Notes: generated from the sequence alone by a model not told the origin. 64,000 nt of DNA from Massilia sp. CFBP 13721 (GCF_014842025.1 NZ_JACYUY010000032.1:1-64000); one strand, 5' to 3'. Counted from the stretch's first letter, positions 1 to 8,247 are shown. Numbers and translations are program-made.

Positions 1-56
1 CGTTGCCTTCCACCTCTATTCTCTTTCATGCTCCGGGGTGGCGCCGCTCGCAATGA

Positions 57-195
57 CCGTTAGGGTGGGCTCCCGAGCCCACGCGTTACGTGCGTACGCT
101 GCGGCATAACCTCGCCCATCTTCCGCGTACGTGCGCATAGTTCGCTTCACGGGTCTGCATACGTAACGCGTGGACTCAGGAGTCCACCCTACGGT
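57..195. repeat. Intergenic palindromic repeat, copy A (two inverted half-units)
   Basis: The left half-unit reads TAGGGTGGGCTCCCGAGCCC followed by ACGCG. The right half-unit is its inverse and ends GGACTCAGGAGTCCACCCTA. Each half is a small hairpin, and the two halves face each other about 70 bases apart, like a BIME. Related copies lie at 3117-3250, 13685-13854 and 36302-36417, with a half copy at 39128-39157. No gene is visible in bases 1-232 apart from this element. It sits just downstream of the CDF exporter and may fold in its transcript tail. REP-like identity is inferred from form only. Confidence 0.7.
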
Positions 196-232
196 GCGCC
201 GCGGTCAACAAAACGGTCTCAGCCAAATCGAA

Positions 233-1192
233 TCACACATCCACCAGCGCACACCGGTGCTGCAAAGTCCCTTGCTCCACCTGCAGCGTGCAGTGACCAA
301 TGGCAAAATCCTCGCGCAACGTCGTCGCGATCCTGTCGATCGCGGCGTCCCCCGGATAACCCTCCGGCATCACCAGGTGCGCGGTCAGCGCCGTTTCCGT
401 CGTGCTCATCGCCCAGATGTGCAGGTCGTGCACGCCGGCCACCCCGGGCTGCGCGGCAAGAAAACGGTCGATCGCGGCCGCATCGACGTTCGCGGGCACG
501 CCCGCCATCACCAGCCGCAGCGATTCGCGCAGCAGCGACCAGGTGCCGATCACGATCACCAGCACGATCACCAGACTCACCAGCGGGTCGAGCCAGGTCC
601 AACCGGTGCCCATGATGACCAGGCCCGAGATCACTACCCCCAGCGAGATCGCGGCGTCGGCCGCCATGTGCAGGTAGGCGCCGCGGATGTTCAGGTCGCC
701 CTTGCTGCCGGCCATGAACAGCCAGGCCGAAAAGCCGTTGATGGCCACGCCGATCGCCGCCACCACCGACACGGTGACGCCTTCCACCGGCGCCGGCGCC
801 GCGAAGCGGTGCAGGGCTTCCCAGGCGATCGCACCGCAGGCGAACAGCAACAGCAAGGCATTGCCCAGCGCCGCCAGGATCGACGAACTGCGCAGGCCAT
901 AGGTGTAGTGCGCGCTCGGGGCGCGCTTGGCCAGCACCGCCGCGCCCCAGGCCAGCACCAGCCCCAGCACGTCGGACAGGTTGTGGCCGGCGTCGGCCAT
1001 CAGCGCCGTCGAGTTGGCGAGGAACCCGTAGACGAATTCGATGGCGACGAAGATCGTATTGATGCCGATCGCCAGCGCAAACGCGCGCCCGTGGCCGGGC
1101 TCGGGGACGTGGTGGTGATGGTGGCCATGGCCGTGGCTGTGGTGGTGGCCATGCTGGTGATCGTGGTGATCGTGGCTGTGCTCGTGGCTCAT
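233..1192 (-). CDS. CDF-family zinc/cation efflux transporter (CzcD/ZitB-like)
   Basis: This inner-membrane cation diffusion facilitator, 319 residues, probably exports Zn(II) in exchange for protons. The N-terminus is extremely histidine-rich (about 14 His in the first 27 residues), a typical cytoplasmic metal-collecting tail. Six hydrophobic segments follow. The transport-site residues are visible as the HxxxD pairs in ADAGHNLSD (second segment) and HMAADA (fifth segment). The C-terminal third is the cytoplasmic dimerisation domain. The start is the ATG that overlaps the ArsR stop codon in an ATGA arrangement, so the two genes are translationally coupled. The partner repressor carries an SmtB-type zinc site, which supports zinc as the main substrate. 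Cd or Co transport is also possible. A longer in-frame reading upstream covers the regulator in another frame and was not used. Confidence 0.93.
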   Translation of the reverse strand: MSHEHSHDHHDHQHGHHHSHGHGHHHHHVPEPGHGRAFALAIGINTIFVAIEFVYGFLANSTALMADAGHNLSDVLGLVLAWGAAVLAKRAPSAHYTYGLRSSSILAALGNALLLLFACGAIAWEALHRFAAPAPVEGVTVSVVAAIGVAINGFSAWLFMAGSKGDLNIRGAYLHMAADAAISLGVVISGLVIMGTGWTWLDPLVSLVIVLVIVIGTWSLLRESLRLVMAGVPANVDAAAIDRFLAAQPGVAGVHDLHIWAMSTTETALTAHLVMPEGYPGDAAIDRIATTLREDFAIGHCTLQVEQGTLQHRCALVDV

Positions 1193-1506
1193 GCGTCCAT
1201 TCCGTTGGTGGGTTCGGCAATGTGCTCGAACATGGTGGCAAGCAGGGTGCTGATGTGGGCGTCGGCGGCGGCATAGAACACCTGCTTGCCCTGGCGCTCG
1301 GCTTTCACGATGCGCGCCGCGCGCAGCAGGCGCAGGTGGTGGCTGACGAGCGAGCTCGACAGCGTCAAGGTGGCGGCAATCTCGCCTACCGCCGTCGGCT
1401 GCGCCAGGCAGGCCAGCACGATGCGCAGGCGGGTCGGATCGCCCAGCAAATGGAACAGGTCGGCCAGCTGGTCGATGGCGTCGTCGGAAGTGTCGGGTTT
1501 GGTCAT
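1189..1506 (-). CDS. ArsR/SmtB-family zinc-responsive repressor
   Basis: This small winged-helix repressor, about 105 residues, should release DNA when it binds zinc. The HTH lies around residues 38-62 (TLSSSLVSHHLRLL). Near the C-terminus, D82, H84, H95 and E98 reproduce the spacing DxH...HxxE of the alpha-5 zinc site known in SmtB. The alpha-3N cysteine pair of cadmium/lead sensors is absent. The gene overlaps the CDF exporter by four bases, and a perfect palindrome of the SmtB/CzrA class lies directly upstream. Three ATG codons (1515, 1509, 1506) are possible. None has a clear ribosome site, and the first lies inside the operator, so 1506 is a choice of convenience. Autoregulation together with the exporter is inferred. 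Confidence 0.92.
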   Translation of the reverse strand: MTKPDTSDDAIDQLADLFHLLGDPTRLRIVLACLAQPTAVGEIAATLTLSSSLVSHHLRLLRAARIVKAERQGKQVFYAAADAHISTLLATMFEHIAEPTNGMDA

Positions 1507-1510
1507 CATT

Positions 1511-1536
1511 AACATGTGAATAGATGTTCACATGTT
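1511..1536. promoter_or_regulatory. ArsR/SmtB-type operator palindrome
   Basis: The arms AACATGTGAA and TTCACATGTT are perfect inverse complements of 10 bases, separated by six bases. The inner part has the form TGAA-N6-TTCA, the core of 12-2-12 operators bound by SmtB, CzrA and ZiaR. It touches the start codons of the repressor, so bound protein would block initiation of the repressor-exporter transcript. Confidence 0.85.
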
Positions 1537-1621
1537 AGATCAGACTGCCCGGTTCGGCAAGTCAATGTCTGCTGAAACCCAGTCTGGGTGCGCGTTTCGG
1601 CCGAGTTCGGCAGGCTGCGCA

Positions 1622-1667
1622 ACCCCTGTCAATCGAACAGGGGTAAACCCGAAGGTCAGCATATAAT
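1622..1667 (+). promoter_or_regulatory. Candidate glf promoter with upstream hairpin
   Basis: The 339 bases between the ArsR regulator and glf (1537-1875) are AT-richer than the surroundings. They hold a perfect 8-bp inverted repeat (ACCCCTGT at 1622-1629, ACAGGGGT at 1637-1644) and, 17 bases further, a perfect -10 hexamer TATAAT at 1662-1667. No good -35 box is present. The inverted repeat occupies that position, as expected for an activator site. If used, the glf transcript would carry about 200 bases of leader. No credible coding sequence was seen in the interval. Confidence 0.4.
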
Positions 1668-1875
1668 TGTCGGTGTATTAATAAATAGAACGGCCAGGCA
1701 CTGTCGAATCGTGACATAAGAAAATTTCTAACGCTCAGCAAATCGACGTAGTGCGGTGCTATTTGTCGGCCGTCATTTGAAGTAACACGGAAATATATTT
1801 GAGGGCCCGGTCCAGCCGGTCGTTGGCCTGTGCCTCCCGCGTTCATCACCAATCAACAGTTTAGGATAGACACAC

Positions 1876-3030
1876 ATGAACAAGAAAATCGCCATTGTCG
1901 GCGCTGGATTTTCCGGAGCTGTGATTGCCAATCAGCTTGCCGCAGCTGGTTATACCGTCGAAGTCTTCGAATCGCGTTCCCACATCGCAGGTAACTGCCA
2001 CTCCGAGCGCGATGCCGAAACCGGCGTCATGCTGCACGTGTACGGCCCGCACATCTTTCACACCGACAACGAGCGTGCCTGGGAATTCGTGAACCGCTAC
2101 GCCGAATTCAAGCCTTACGTGAACCGCGTCAAAGCCATCACCAAGGGCCAGGTATTCACCTTGCCGATCAACCTGCTGACGATTAACCAGTTCTTCAATA
2201 AAACGATGGGTCCGGCCGAAGCGGAAGAATTCCTGGCCTCGCTGGGCGACAAGTCGATCGTCGACCCGCAGACCTTCGAAGAGCAGGCGTTGCGCTTCGT
2301 CGGCCGCGAACTGTACGAAGCCTTCTTCAAGACCTATACGGTCAAGCAGTGGGGCCTGGAGCCGAGCGAACTGCCGGCCAGCATCCTGAAGCGCCTGCCA
2401 GTGCGCTTCAACTACGACGACAATTATTTCAGCCACAAATACCAGGGCATGCCGGCCGACGGTTACACCGCGCTGGTCGAGAACATCATCAACGTGCCAG
2501 GCGTGACCGTGCACCTGAACACCCGTTTCGACCCGGACCTGAAGTCCGAGTACGAACACGTCTTCTACAGCGGCCCGATCGACGCCTGGTTCAAGCACGC
2601 CGAAGGCCGCCTGCCATACCGCACGCTCGACTTCGAAACCTTCCGCGCCACCGGCGACTACCAGGGCAACGCGGTCATCAACTACTGCGACGACGCCCAG
2701 CCCTATACCCGCATCACCGAACATAAACACTTCTCGCCGTGGGAAAAGCACGAAAAGACGATCTGCTACAAGGAATACAGCCGCCAGTGCGAAGAGAAGG
2801 ACATCCCGTACTACCCGATCCGCCTGGCGCGCGACAAGCAGCAGCTCGAGCTGTACGTCAACCTGGCGAAAAAGGAACCGAACGTCACCTTCGTCGGCCG
2901 CCTCGGCACCTACCGCTACCTGGACATGGACGTCACGATCAATGAAGCGCTGATCACGGCGGATAAATTCCTGGCGTGCGCGCAGGAGAAGGCGCAGATG
3001 CCGGCGTTCGTGATTGACCCGCTGGCGTAA
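1876..3030 (+). CDS. glf: UDP-galactopyranose mutase
   Basis: This FAD-dependent enzyme converts UDP-galactopyranose to UDP-galactofuranose, the donor for galactofuranose in surface polysaccharides. The 384 residues match the usual bacterial Glf length. The N-terminal dinucleotide motif GAGFSG is at residues 9-14, followed by a Glf-typical acidic strand end (VEVFE) and the conserved GNCHSER and YGPHIFHT segments. The start is supported by AGGA about ten bases upstream. The gene is alone, preceded by a long AT-rich leader and followed within 20 bases by a strong terminator, so it is monocistronic. No galactofuranosyltransferase is adjacent. The nearest polysaccharide genes are gmd-rmd-glycosyltransferase at 17.6-21 kb. 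Confidence 0.97.
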   Translation: MNKKIAIVGAGFSGAVIANQLAAAGYTVEVFESRSHIAGNCHSERDAETGVMLHVYGPHIFHTDNERAWEFVNRYAEFKPYVNRVKAITKGQVFTLPINLLTINQFFNKTMGPAEAEEFLASLGDKSIVDPQTFEEQALRFVGRELYEAFFKTYTVKQWGLEPSELPASILKRLPVRFNYDDNYFSHKYQGMPADGYTALVENIINVPGVTVHLNTRFDPDLKSEYEHVFYSGPIDAWFKHAEGRLPYRTLDFETFRATGDYQGNAVINYCDDAQPYTRITEHKHFSPWEKHEKTICYKEYSRQCEEKDIPYYPIRLARDKQQLELYVNLAKKEPNVTFVGRLGTYRYLDMDVTINEALITADKFLACAQEKAQMPAFVIDPLA

Positions 3031-3050
3031 ATGTAATTACGCCAAGCACC

Positions 3051-3075
3051 AGCCCGTCAGATGACGGGCTTTTTT
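3051..3075 (+). terminator. Rho-independent terminator of glf
   Basis: An 8-bp stem (AGCCCGTC / GACGGGCT) with a four-base loop region is followed by five T residues, 20 bases after the glf stop codon. Confidence 0.9.
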
Positions 3076-3116
3076 ACGCCCGTGATACCGCAAAAAATGT
3101 TGATGACGCTTGTGCA

Positions 3117-3250
3117 CCGTAGGGTGGACACTCGTGCCCACGCGGTCGTGCCGATGCGCTGGTATAACGCTGGTAATAACCGTTAGCGATTGCCAGGAGG
3201 TCGCGGACTCTCACCGGCCGTACCGCGTGGGCACAAGTTCCCACCCTACG
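3117..3250. repeat. Intergenic palindromic repeat, copy B
   Basis: Two inverted half-units begin CGTAGGGTGGACACTCGTGC and end GGGCACAAGTTCCCACCCTA, about 65 bases apart. This is the same family as copy A. It fills the space between the convergent glf and methyltransferase genes. Confidence 0.7.
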
Positions 3251-3256
3251 AGGGTG

Positions 3257-3940
3257 TTAACCGGGCAGCTGGCCCATCAGGATCAAGGACACCGGCTTGC
3301 CGGTGTCGGGATGCACCGGCTCGCGCAGGCTTGTGATACGCAGGCCGCTGTCGACGAACAAGGTAATCCAGCTCGCCAGCGTGCGGAAATACCAGGGAGG
3401 GGCATCGTTGAAATCGCTGCTGAAGCCGGCCCAGCTGCCTTCGCGCCAGCCGTCGACATACGGCGCATCGCCGCAGGACACCAGCGGATGCACGGTTTGC
3501 ACGATCAGCGTGCCACCGGGGCGCAAATAACTCGGCGCCGCGCGCAGCAGGCCGGCCGTCGCGGCCTCGCCGATGAGCGAGAAATTGCAGACGGCGACAT
3601 CGACCGCGAGCTGCAAGCGGCCGGCCGCGATCTCTTCATACGACATCACCCGAAACTCGCCGCCACCGCCAGCCCGCGCCGCCTCGACCAGTCCGGCGAT
3701 CGCATCGACGCCGACCATGCTGACTTCCGGCAGCGCACGCACCAGCCAGCCTTCGCCGCAGCCGAGGTCGACGCCAGTGCGCGGCGCGCAGGAGCGCACG
3801 GCGTCGACGATGGCCGCGTCCGTCGCGAGCGCGCGGCTGGCAATCTCCTTGCCGCGCACGGCGGCGACCCACGGATCGCTGTTGCGCGACCAGGATTGCA
3901 GGATGCGCTCGTCGGTCAACGCACTGGATTCCTTCGTCAT
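3257..3940 (-). CDS. Class I SAM-dependent methyltransferase
   Basis: This 227-residue protein has a Rossmann methyltransferase fold. Motif I is VDLGCGEG at residues 57-64, the acidic residue of motif II follows in VGVDAI, and motif IV lies around VDVAVCNFSLIG. The substrate cannot be told; the family methylates small molecules, lipids or proteins. Its ATG overlaps the stop of the M16 protease in an ATGA arrangement, so it is the last gene of the pncC-phosphoesterase-protease-methyltransferase series. The order suggests co-transcription but no obvious common pathway. Confidence 0.85.
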   Translation of the reverse strand: MTKESSALTDERILQSWSRNSDPWVAAVRGKEIASRALATDAAIVDAVRSCAPRTGVDLGCGEGWLVRALPEVSMVGVDAIAGLVEAARAGGGGEFRVMSYEEIAAGRLQLAVDVAVCNFSLIGEAATAGLLRAAPSYLRPGGTLIVQTVHPLVSCGDAPYVDGWREGSWAGFSSDFNDAPPWYFRTLASWITLFVDSGLRITSLREPVHPDTGKPVSLILMGQLPG

Positions 3941-6774
3941 GGCCGCAGTTGACCTTCACTATCACGCACCTCGACCGGTCCCAGTTTCAGCTTGTCGAGC
4001 TGCGCCGCGATCTTCTTGCGCTCGCCCACGGCGACGACCGTCAGCCGGGCCGGATCGAGGTAGCGCTTGGCCGCCGCCTGCACGTCGGCCGCGCTGACGG
4101 CCGCCAGGCGCGCCGGCAGGGCGCTGTAGTAATCGAGCGGCAGGTCGAACACAAAGGCTTCGGCCAGGCTGGCGCCGATGTCGGCGTTCGTCTCGAATCG
4201 ATTGGGCAGCGACAGCAGTTCGGCATTGCGCGCACCCGCCAGTTCGGCCGGCGCCAGCGGCTGGTCGATCATCGCTTGCGCTTCCTTTAACAATTCGGTC
4301 ACGGAGGCGCCCGTCACGTTGGCGCGCACGCTGCCGGCGATGATGAAGGGGCCCGGCGCGCGGTCATACCTGAAACCCGAGTAGACGCCATAGGTATAAC
4401 CCTTGTCTTCGCGCAGGTTCTGGTTGATGCGGCTGGTGAACAGGCCGCCGAAGGCGGCGTTCATCACCTCGAGCGCCGGATACAGCGGCGTCTTGCGCTC
4501 GGCGGCCAGCGCAGTCAAACGCAGCGCCGTCTGGCCGGCGCCGGGCTGGTCGACCAGCACCACCCGGGCTGCCGTCGTGGCCGGGGTGGCGGCCGCCGGC
4601 GGCGGCACCGGGGCGCTCTTCCAGGCACCGAAACGCGCCTCGGCCAAGGCTTTCAAATCACCCTGCGCGATGTCGCCCGCCACTACCAGCGCCGCATTGC
4701 CCGGCACGTAGTGACGGCGCCAGAAGCCGATCAGGTCGTCGCGCGTGACGGCGCGGATCGCCGGTTCGGTGCCCAGCTGGCCGTAGCCATACGGGTGGCG
4801 CGGGCCGTACAGGGCGCCGGCGGCGGCCAGCGCCGCGATCAGTTCCGGGTCGTCGCGCTGCTGCATCAGGTCGCCCAGGCGGCTGGCGCGCTGGCGCTCG
4901 ACTTCCGCGGTCGGGAAGGCGGGGTGCTGCACGACGTCGGCCAGCACGGCAAGTGCGGCGTCGAAGTTGGCGCGCAGCGACAGTAGCGCCACGCTGGAGC
5001 CGCCGGTGCTGCTGTCGGCATCCATGAAGGCGCCCAGTTGCGCGATTTCGTCGGCGATGCGCGGCGCGCTGCGCGTGGCGGTCCCTTCGGTCAGCATCTG
5101 CGCCGTGAAGCCGGCCAGGCCGGGTAGCGCAGGCGGATTGGCGTCCGAGCCGCTGCGCACCACCAGTTCGGCCGAGACCAGCGGCAGCGCCGGGTTGTAG
5201 TGGTGGATGATGGTCAGGCCGTTGGCGAGTTTAAAACTTTCGCCTTGCGGCAGCTTCATGCGCGGGGCAGGTCCCGCTGTCGGCATTTGCGCGCGCCAGG
5301 CTTCGGCTTCGTTGATGCCGCCGATGCCGTGGCCGGGGCGCGACTTGGGCGGCTTTGGCGCCGGCGGATCGGGCGGCAGGTCGGGAATGCCGGGCACGCC
5401 GGCGACCAGCACGCGCGCACGCGGCTGCAGCCAGGTGCGCACCGCGCGCTGGACGTCGGCCGCCGTGATGCTGCGCAGGCGCGCCACGTCCTGCGCCAGG
5501 TAGCCGGGATCGCCCGTGTACTGGTTGTAGTGGTTGAGCTGGTCGGCCAGGCCGTCGCCGCCCAGTTTTTCCAGCGAGCTGACGATCGCCGTTTCGATCT
5601 GGTTGCGCGCGCGCGTGACTTCGGCTTCGGTCGGGCCGTGGTCGCGCAGGGCCGCCAATTCGGCGTCGATCGCCTTTTCGAGTTCGACCGGGGTGTGGCC
5701 GGCGCGCGCCGTCACCTCGATCAGGAAGGCGGAGGTGAGCGCGCGTGCATCCTGGTTGGCGTCGACGTCCTGAGCGATCTGGCTTTCGTAGACCAGCGAT
5801 TTATAGAGCCGGCTCGACTTGCCGCCGGCAAGGATTTGCGCGGCGACCGCCAGTTCGGCGTCGTCCGGCTGGTAAGCGGGCGGCGTGAGCCAGCCCATAT
5901 ACACGCGCGGCAGCTCGACCCGGTCCGGCACCACCAGGCGGCGCTCGGCGGTGATCGGCGGCGTTTTCACTTGCGGCCGCTCGACGGCCGGGCCGCGGCG
6001 CAGGCTGCCGAAGTATTTCGCCACCAGGGCGCGCGTTTTCACCTTGTCGATGTCGCCGGCAATCACGACGCTGGCGTTGTTCGGGCCGTAGTAGCGCGTA
6101 AAAAAGTCGCGCACGTCGGCCAGTTTCGCGTTCTGGATGTCGGCGTGCGAGCCAATCACCGAGGCGCGATAGGGGTGGTCTTGCGGGAACAGCGCTTGGT
6201 TCAGCGCTTCTTCGACGATCCCATAGGGTTCGTTCTCGACCGTGTCGCGCCGTTCGTTGCGCACCACGTCCTGCTGGTTGGTGAGCGACTTCTGGTCCAG
6301 CACGTCGAGCAGGTAGCCCATGCGGTCGGCGTGTACCCACAGCGCCAGTTCCAGTTGGTTCGAGGGCACGGTGTCGTAGTAATTGGTGCGGTCGTAATCC
6401 GTGCTGCCGTTGCTGTCGCTGGCGCCGGCGCCTTCCATCAGGCGGTCGGCCAGGCCGCGCGGCAGGTGCTTGCTGCCGGCGAACATCATGTGCTCGAACA
6501 GGTGAGCAAAGCCGGTCAGTCCCGGCACTTCGTTGGCCGGGCCGACGTGGTACCAGACGTTCACCGCCACCAGCGGCAGCCGCTTGTCTTCGACCAGGAT
6601 GACTTGCAAGCCGTTCGGCAGCGTGTATTTGTCGAAGGCGATGTCCGGGATGCCGGGCAAGGTCGTTTCGGTGGCCGCCCCCGAACTGGCGGCGCTGCCC
6701 CCGCCACCCTGCGCGCCGGCGCCGTTGAGGGCGGCCATCAGCAGCGATGCGGCAAACAGTGGGCGGGTTTTCAT
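3937..6774 (-). CDS. Exported two-domain M16 zinc metallopeptidase (pitrilysin/insulinase family)
   Basis: This predicted periplasmic zinc protease has 945 residues. A signal peptide of about 22 residues ends near AGAQG. The first M16 half carries the inverted zinc motif HLFEH at residues 91-95, with the downstream glutamate region NERRDTVEN. The second half (from about residue 500) has the M16 fold sequence but no HxxEH, so it is the non-catalytic partner. Many bacteria encode the two halves as separate genes, while here they are fused. The start is the ATG at 6774 with GGAG six bases upstream, in preference to a TTG twelve bases earlier. It follows the phosphoesterase by 35 bases and overlaps the methyltransferase. 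It probably clears small peptides; the actual substrate is unknown. Confidence 0.93.
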   Translation of the reverse strand: MKTRPLFAASLLMAALNGAGAQGGGGSAASSGAATETTLPGIPDIAFDKYTLPNGLQVILVEDKRLPLVAVNVWYHVGPANEVPGLTGFAHLFEHMMFAGSKHLPRGLADRLMEGAGASDSNGSTDYDRTNYYDTVPSNQLELALWVHADRMGYLLDVLDQKSLTNQQDVVRNERRDTVENEPYGIVEEALNQALFPQDHPYRASVIGSHADIQNAKLADVRDFFTRYYGPNNASVVIAGDIDKVKTRALVAKYFGSLRRGPAVERPQVKTPPITAERRLVVPDRVELPRVYMGWLTPPAYQPDDAELAVAAQILAGGKSSRLYKSLVYESQIAQDVDANQDARALTSAFLIEVTARAGHTPVELEKAIDAELAALRDHGPTEAEVTRARNQIETAIVSSLEKLGGDGLADQLNHYNQYTGDPGYLAQDVARLRSITAADVQRAVRTWLQPRARVLVAGVPGIPDLPPDPPAPKPPKSRPGHGIGGINEAEAWRAQMPTAGPAPRMKLPQGESFKLANGLTIIHHYNPALPLVSAELVVRSGSDANPPALPGLAGFTAQMLTEGTATRSAPRIADEIAQLGAFMDADSSTGGSSVALLSLRANFDAALAVLADVVQHPAFPTAEVERQRASRLGDLMQQRDDPELIAALAAAGALYGPRHPYGYGQLGTEPAIRAVTRDDLIGFWRRHYVPGNAALVVAGDIAQGDLKALAEARFGAWKSAPVPPPAAATPATTAARVVLVDQPGAGQTALRLTALAAERKTPLYPALEVMNAAFGGLFTSRINQNLREDKGYTYGVYSGFRYDRAPGPFIIAGSVRANVTGASVTELLKEAQAMIDQPLAPAELAGARNAELLSLPNRFETNADIGASLAEAFVFDLPLDYYSALPARLAAVSAADVQAAAKRYLDPARLTVVAVGERKKIAAQLDKLKLGPVEVRDSEGQLRP

Positions 6775-6809
6775 GTAATGCTCCAAAAGAAGTGGGTAAT
6801 GCAGTTCAA

Positions 6810-7751
6810 TCAGTGGCAGCGAGCGCTGCCACGGTCGGGCGGCGAGGCGTTCGGTAGCTGAGGTGGGGTCGCTTCCAGGAATTCCCAGTCGTAGCCGCCC
6901 GCATATAGCCGCAGGCGCAGCACGCCGTTGCGGCTGGCGTCACGGGTTTCGCTGTTGGCGCGCCAGCGCAGGAAAGGCGTCGGATAGGCGCCGCCGGTGC
7001 CGACCACGAACTGGCGCAGGCCGCGCAGATCGGCGTTTCCGTGCGCGTCCTGCGGTGCGAAGCGCTCGTAGTCGTGGTCATGGCCGGACAACACCAGCTC
7101 GGCGCCGGCCTGCTGCAACAGCACCCAGGCGGCGCGCATGGTCGGCACGCTGCCGTGGCCGCCCGAACTGTACAGGGGATGATGCCAGAATGCCAGCGTG
7201 CAGGGCGCCACGGCACCGGCTGCGGGTTCGTGGGCCAGCTCGTCTTTCAGCCAGGCCAGCTGGCGCGCCTGGGCGGCGCCCTTCAGGTTGCTGTCGAGCG
7301 AATAGATGCGCCACTGGCCCAGGCGCAGGCTGTAGTAGCCGCGCCCGGCGCGTTCGCCGAAATAGGCGAAGTAGGGCGCCGCATCTTTCGTGTAGTACTC
7401 GTGGTTGCCGGGAGAAGGCCAGGTGCGCTCCTTGAAGCGGCCCCAGGTCGGATCGTAGCAACCGGCGAATTCGGCGGCGGTGCCGCGCGGATAGGTGTGG
7501 TCGCCCAGGGTCAGCACGACGGCTTGCGGGTCGGCGGCCAGGCCAGCGCCGACCACGGCGGCCGTGTCGGCAGCGCCCGACCAGCGCGGGTCGGGGTGCT
7601 TGCAGCGGGCGATGTCGCCGACGGCGTAAACGGTCTGGATGTCGGGGGCGTCCGCAGACGCGGCAGGTGCGGCCCCGATGCTTTCCGCTGCCGTGCCGAG
7701 CGCGCAGGCGAGCAGCAGCGCCGCGCGCCAGGCGGCGCCCGGCCGACGCAC
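6810..7751 (-). CDS. Exported metallophosphoesterase (purple acid phosphatase-like)
   Basis: This secreted calcineurin-fold phosphatase has 313 residues. A signal-like hydrophobic N-terminus (residues 9-32) precedes the dimetal motifs: VGDIA near 45, LGDHTYPRG near 83-90, GNHEYY at 115-120, WHHP at 189-192 and GHDHDYER at 223-230. This set is that of acid phosphatases acting on phosphomonoesters. The start chosen is a GTG at 7751, preceded by GGGGCG and lying 13 bases after the pncC stop. A longer reading would run into pncC. Its position between pncC and an exported protease suggests a shared transcript. Phosphate scavenging is plausible but not shown. Confidence 0.88.
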   Translation of the reverse strand: MRRPGAAWRAALLLACALGTAAESIGAAPAASADAPDIQTVYAVGDIARCKHPDPRWSGAADTAAVVGAGLAADPQAVVLTLGDHTYPRGTAAEFAGCYDPTWGRFKERTWPSPGNHEYYTKDAAPYFAYFGERAGRGYYSLRLGQWRIYSLDSNLKGAAQARQLAWLKDELAHEPAAGAVAPCTLAFWHHPLYSSGGHGSVPTMRAAWVLLQQAGAELVLSGHDHDYERFAPQDAHGNADLRGLRQFVVGTGGAYPTPFLRWRANSETRDASRNGVLRLRLYAGGYDWEFLEATPPQLPNASPPDRGSARCH

Positions 7752-7764
7752 TATGTTCGCCCCA

Positions 7765-8247
7765 CTATTCAATAAAACGCAACAGGCCGCGCAGCGCATG
7801 CGCCACGGTCTGCTCGCGCACGGCCTGGCGGTCGCCCTGGAACACCAGGCGCTCGGTGTGGGTGCTGTCGCCGCGTGCCCAGCCGAAACAGACCGTGCCG
7901 ACCGGCTTGCCCGGTACCGCGCCGGTCGGGCCGGCGATGCCGGTGGTGGAGACGGCGACGTCGGCGTTGCTGTTGGCCAATGCGCCCTCGGCCATGGCGC
8001 CCGCGACTTCTTCGCTGACCGACCCGAACTGGGCCATCAGCGCCGCCGGCACGTCGAGCAGTTCCGTTTTCGAGGAATTCGAATAGGTCACGAAGCCGCA
8101 TTCGAACCAGCCGGTCGAGCCGGCGATTTCGGTGACGGCCTGCGACACGCCGCCGCCGGTACAGGATTCGGCCGTTGCCAGCACCAGGCGCTTGGCCTGC
8201 AGCGCCATGCCCACTTTCGTTGCAAGATCGATCAAGTCGTTCGTCAC
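7765..8247 (-). CDS. pncC: Nicotinamide-nucleotide amidohydrolase (CinA C-terminal family)
   Basis: PncC deamidates nicotinamide mononucleotide to nicotinic acid mononucleotide in NAD recycling. The protein has 160 residues, the length of stand-alone CinA C-terminal domains. The family signatures TAESCTGG, GFVTYSN and STTGIAGPTG are all present. The GTG start is preceded by AAGGAG at ideal spacing. In many betaproteobacteria thiL, pgpA and pncC are consecutive. Here thiL lies 5.6 kb upstream on the same strand with a plus-strand signalling operon in between and no pgpA. It is the first gene of the series running to the methyltransferase at 3257. Confidence 0.95.
   Translation of the reverse strand: MTNDLIDLATKVGMALQAKRLVLATAESCTGGGVSQAVTEIAGSTGWFECGFVTYSNSSKTELLDVPAALMAQFGSVSEEVAGAMAEGALANSNADVAVSTTGIAGPTGAVPGKPVGTVCFGWARGDSTHTERLVFQGDRQAVREQTVAHALRGLLRFIE

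Noticed and set aside
1130..1192. Dense GTG/CAC repeats suggesting a tandem repeat
   Set aside because: They are the codons of the histidine-rich N-terminus of the CDF transporter, not a non-coding repeat.
1562..1852. A 96-codon open frame on the minus strand upstream of glf
   Set aside because: Its composition is that of a non-coding AT-rich region, it has no ribosome site and no recognisable protein features, and it covers the promoter region of glf.
5200..6861. A 553-codon plus-strand frame opposite the M16 protease
   Set aside because: It is a mirror frame of high-GC coding sequence, rich in R, H, V and Q, with no domain. The minus-strand protease is unmistakable.
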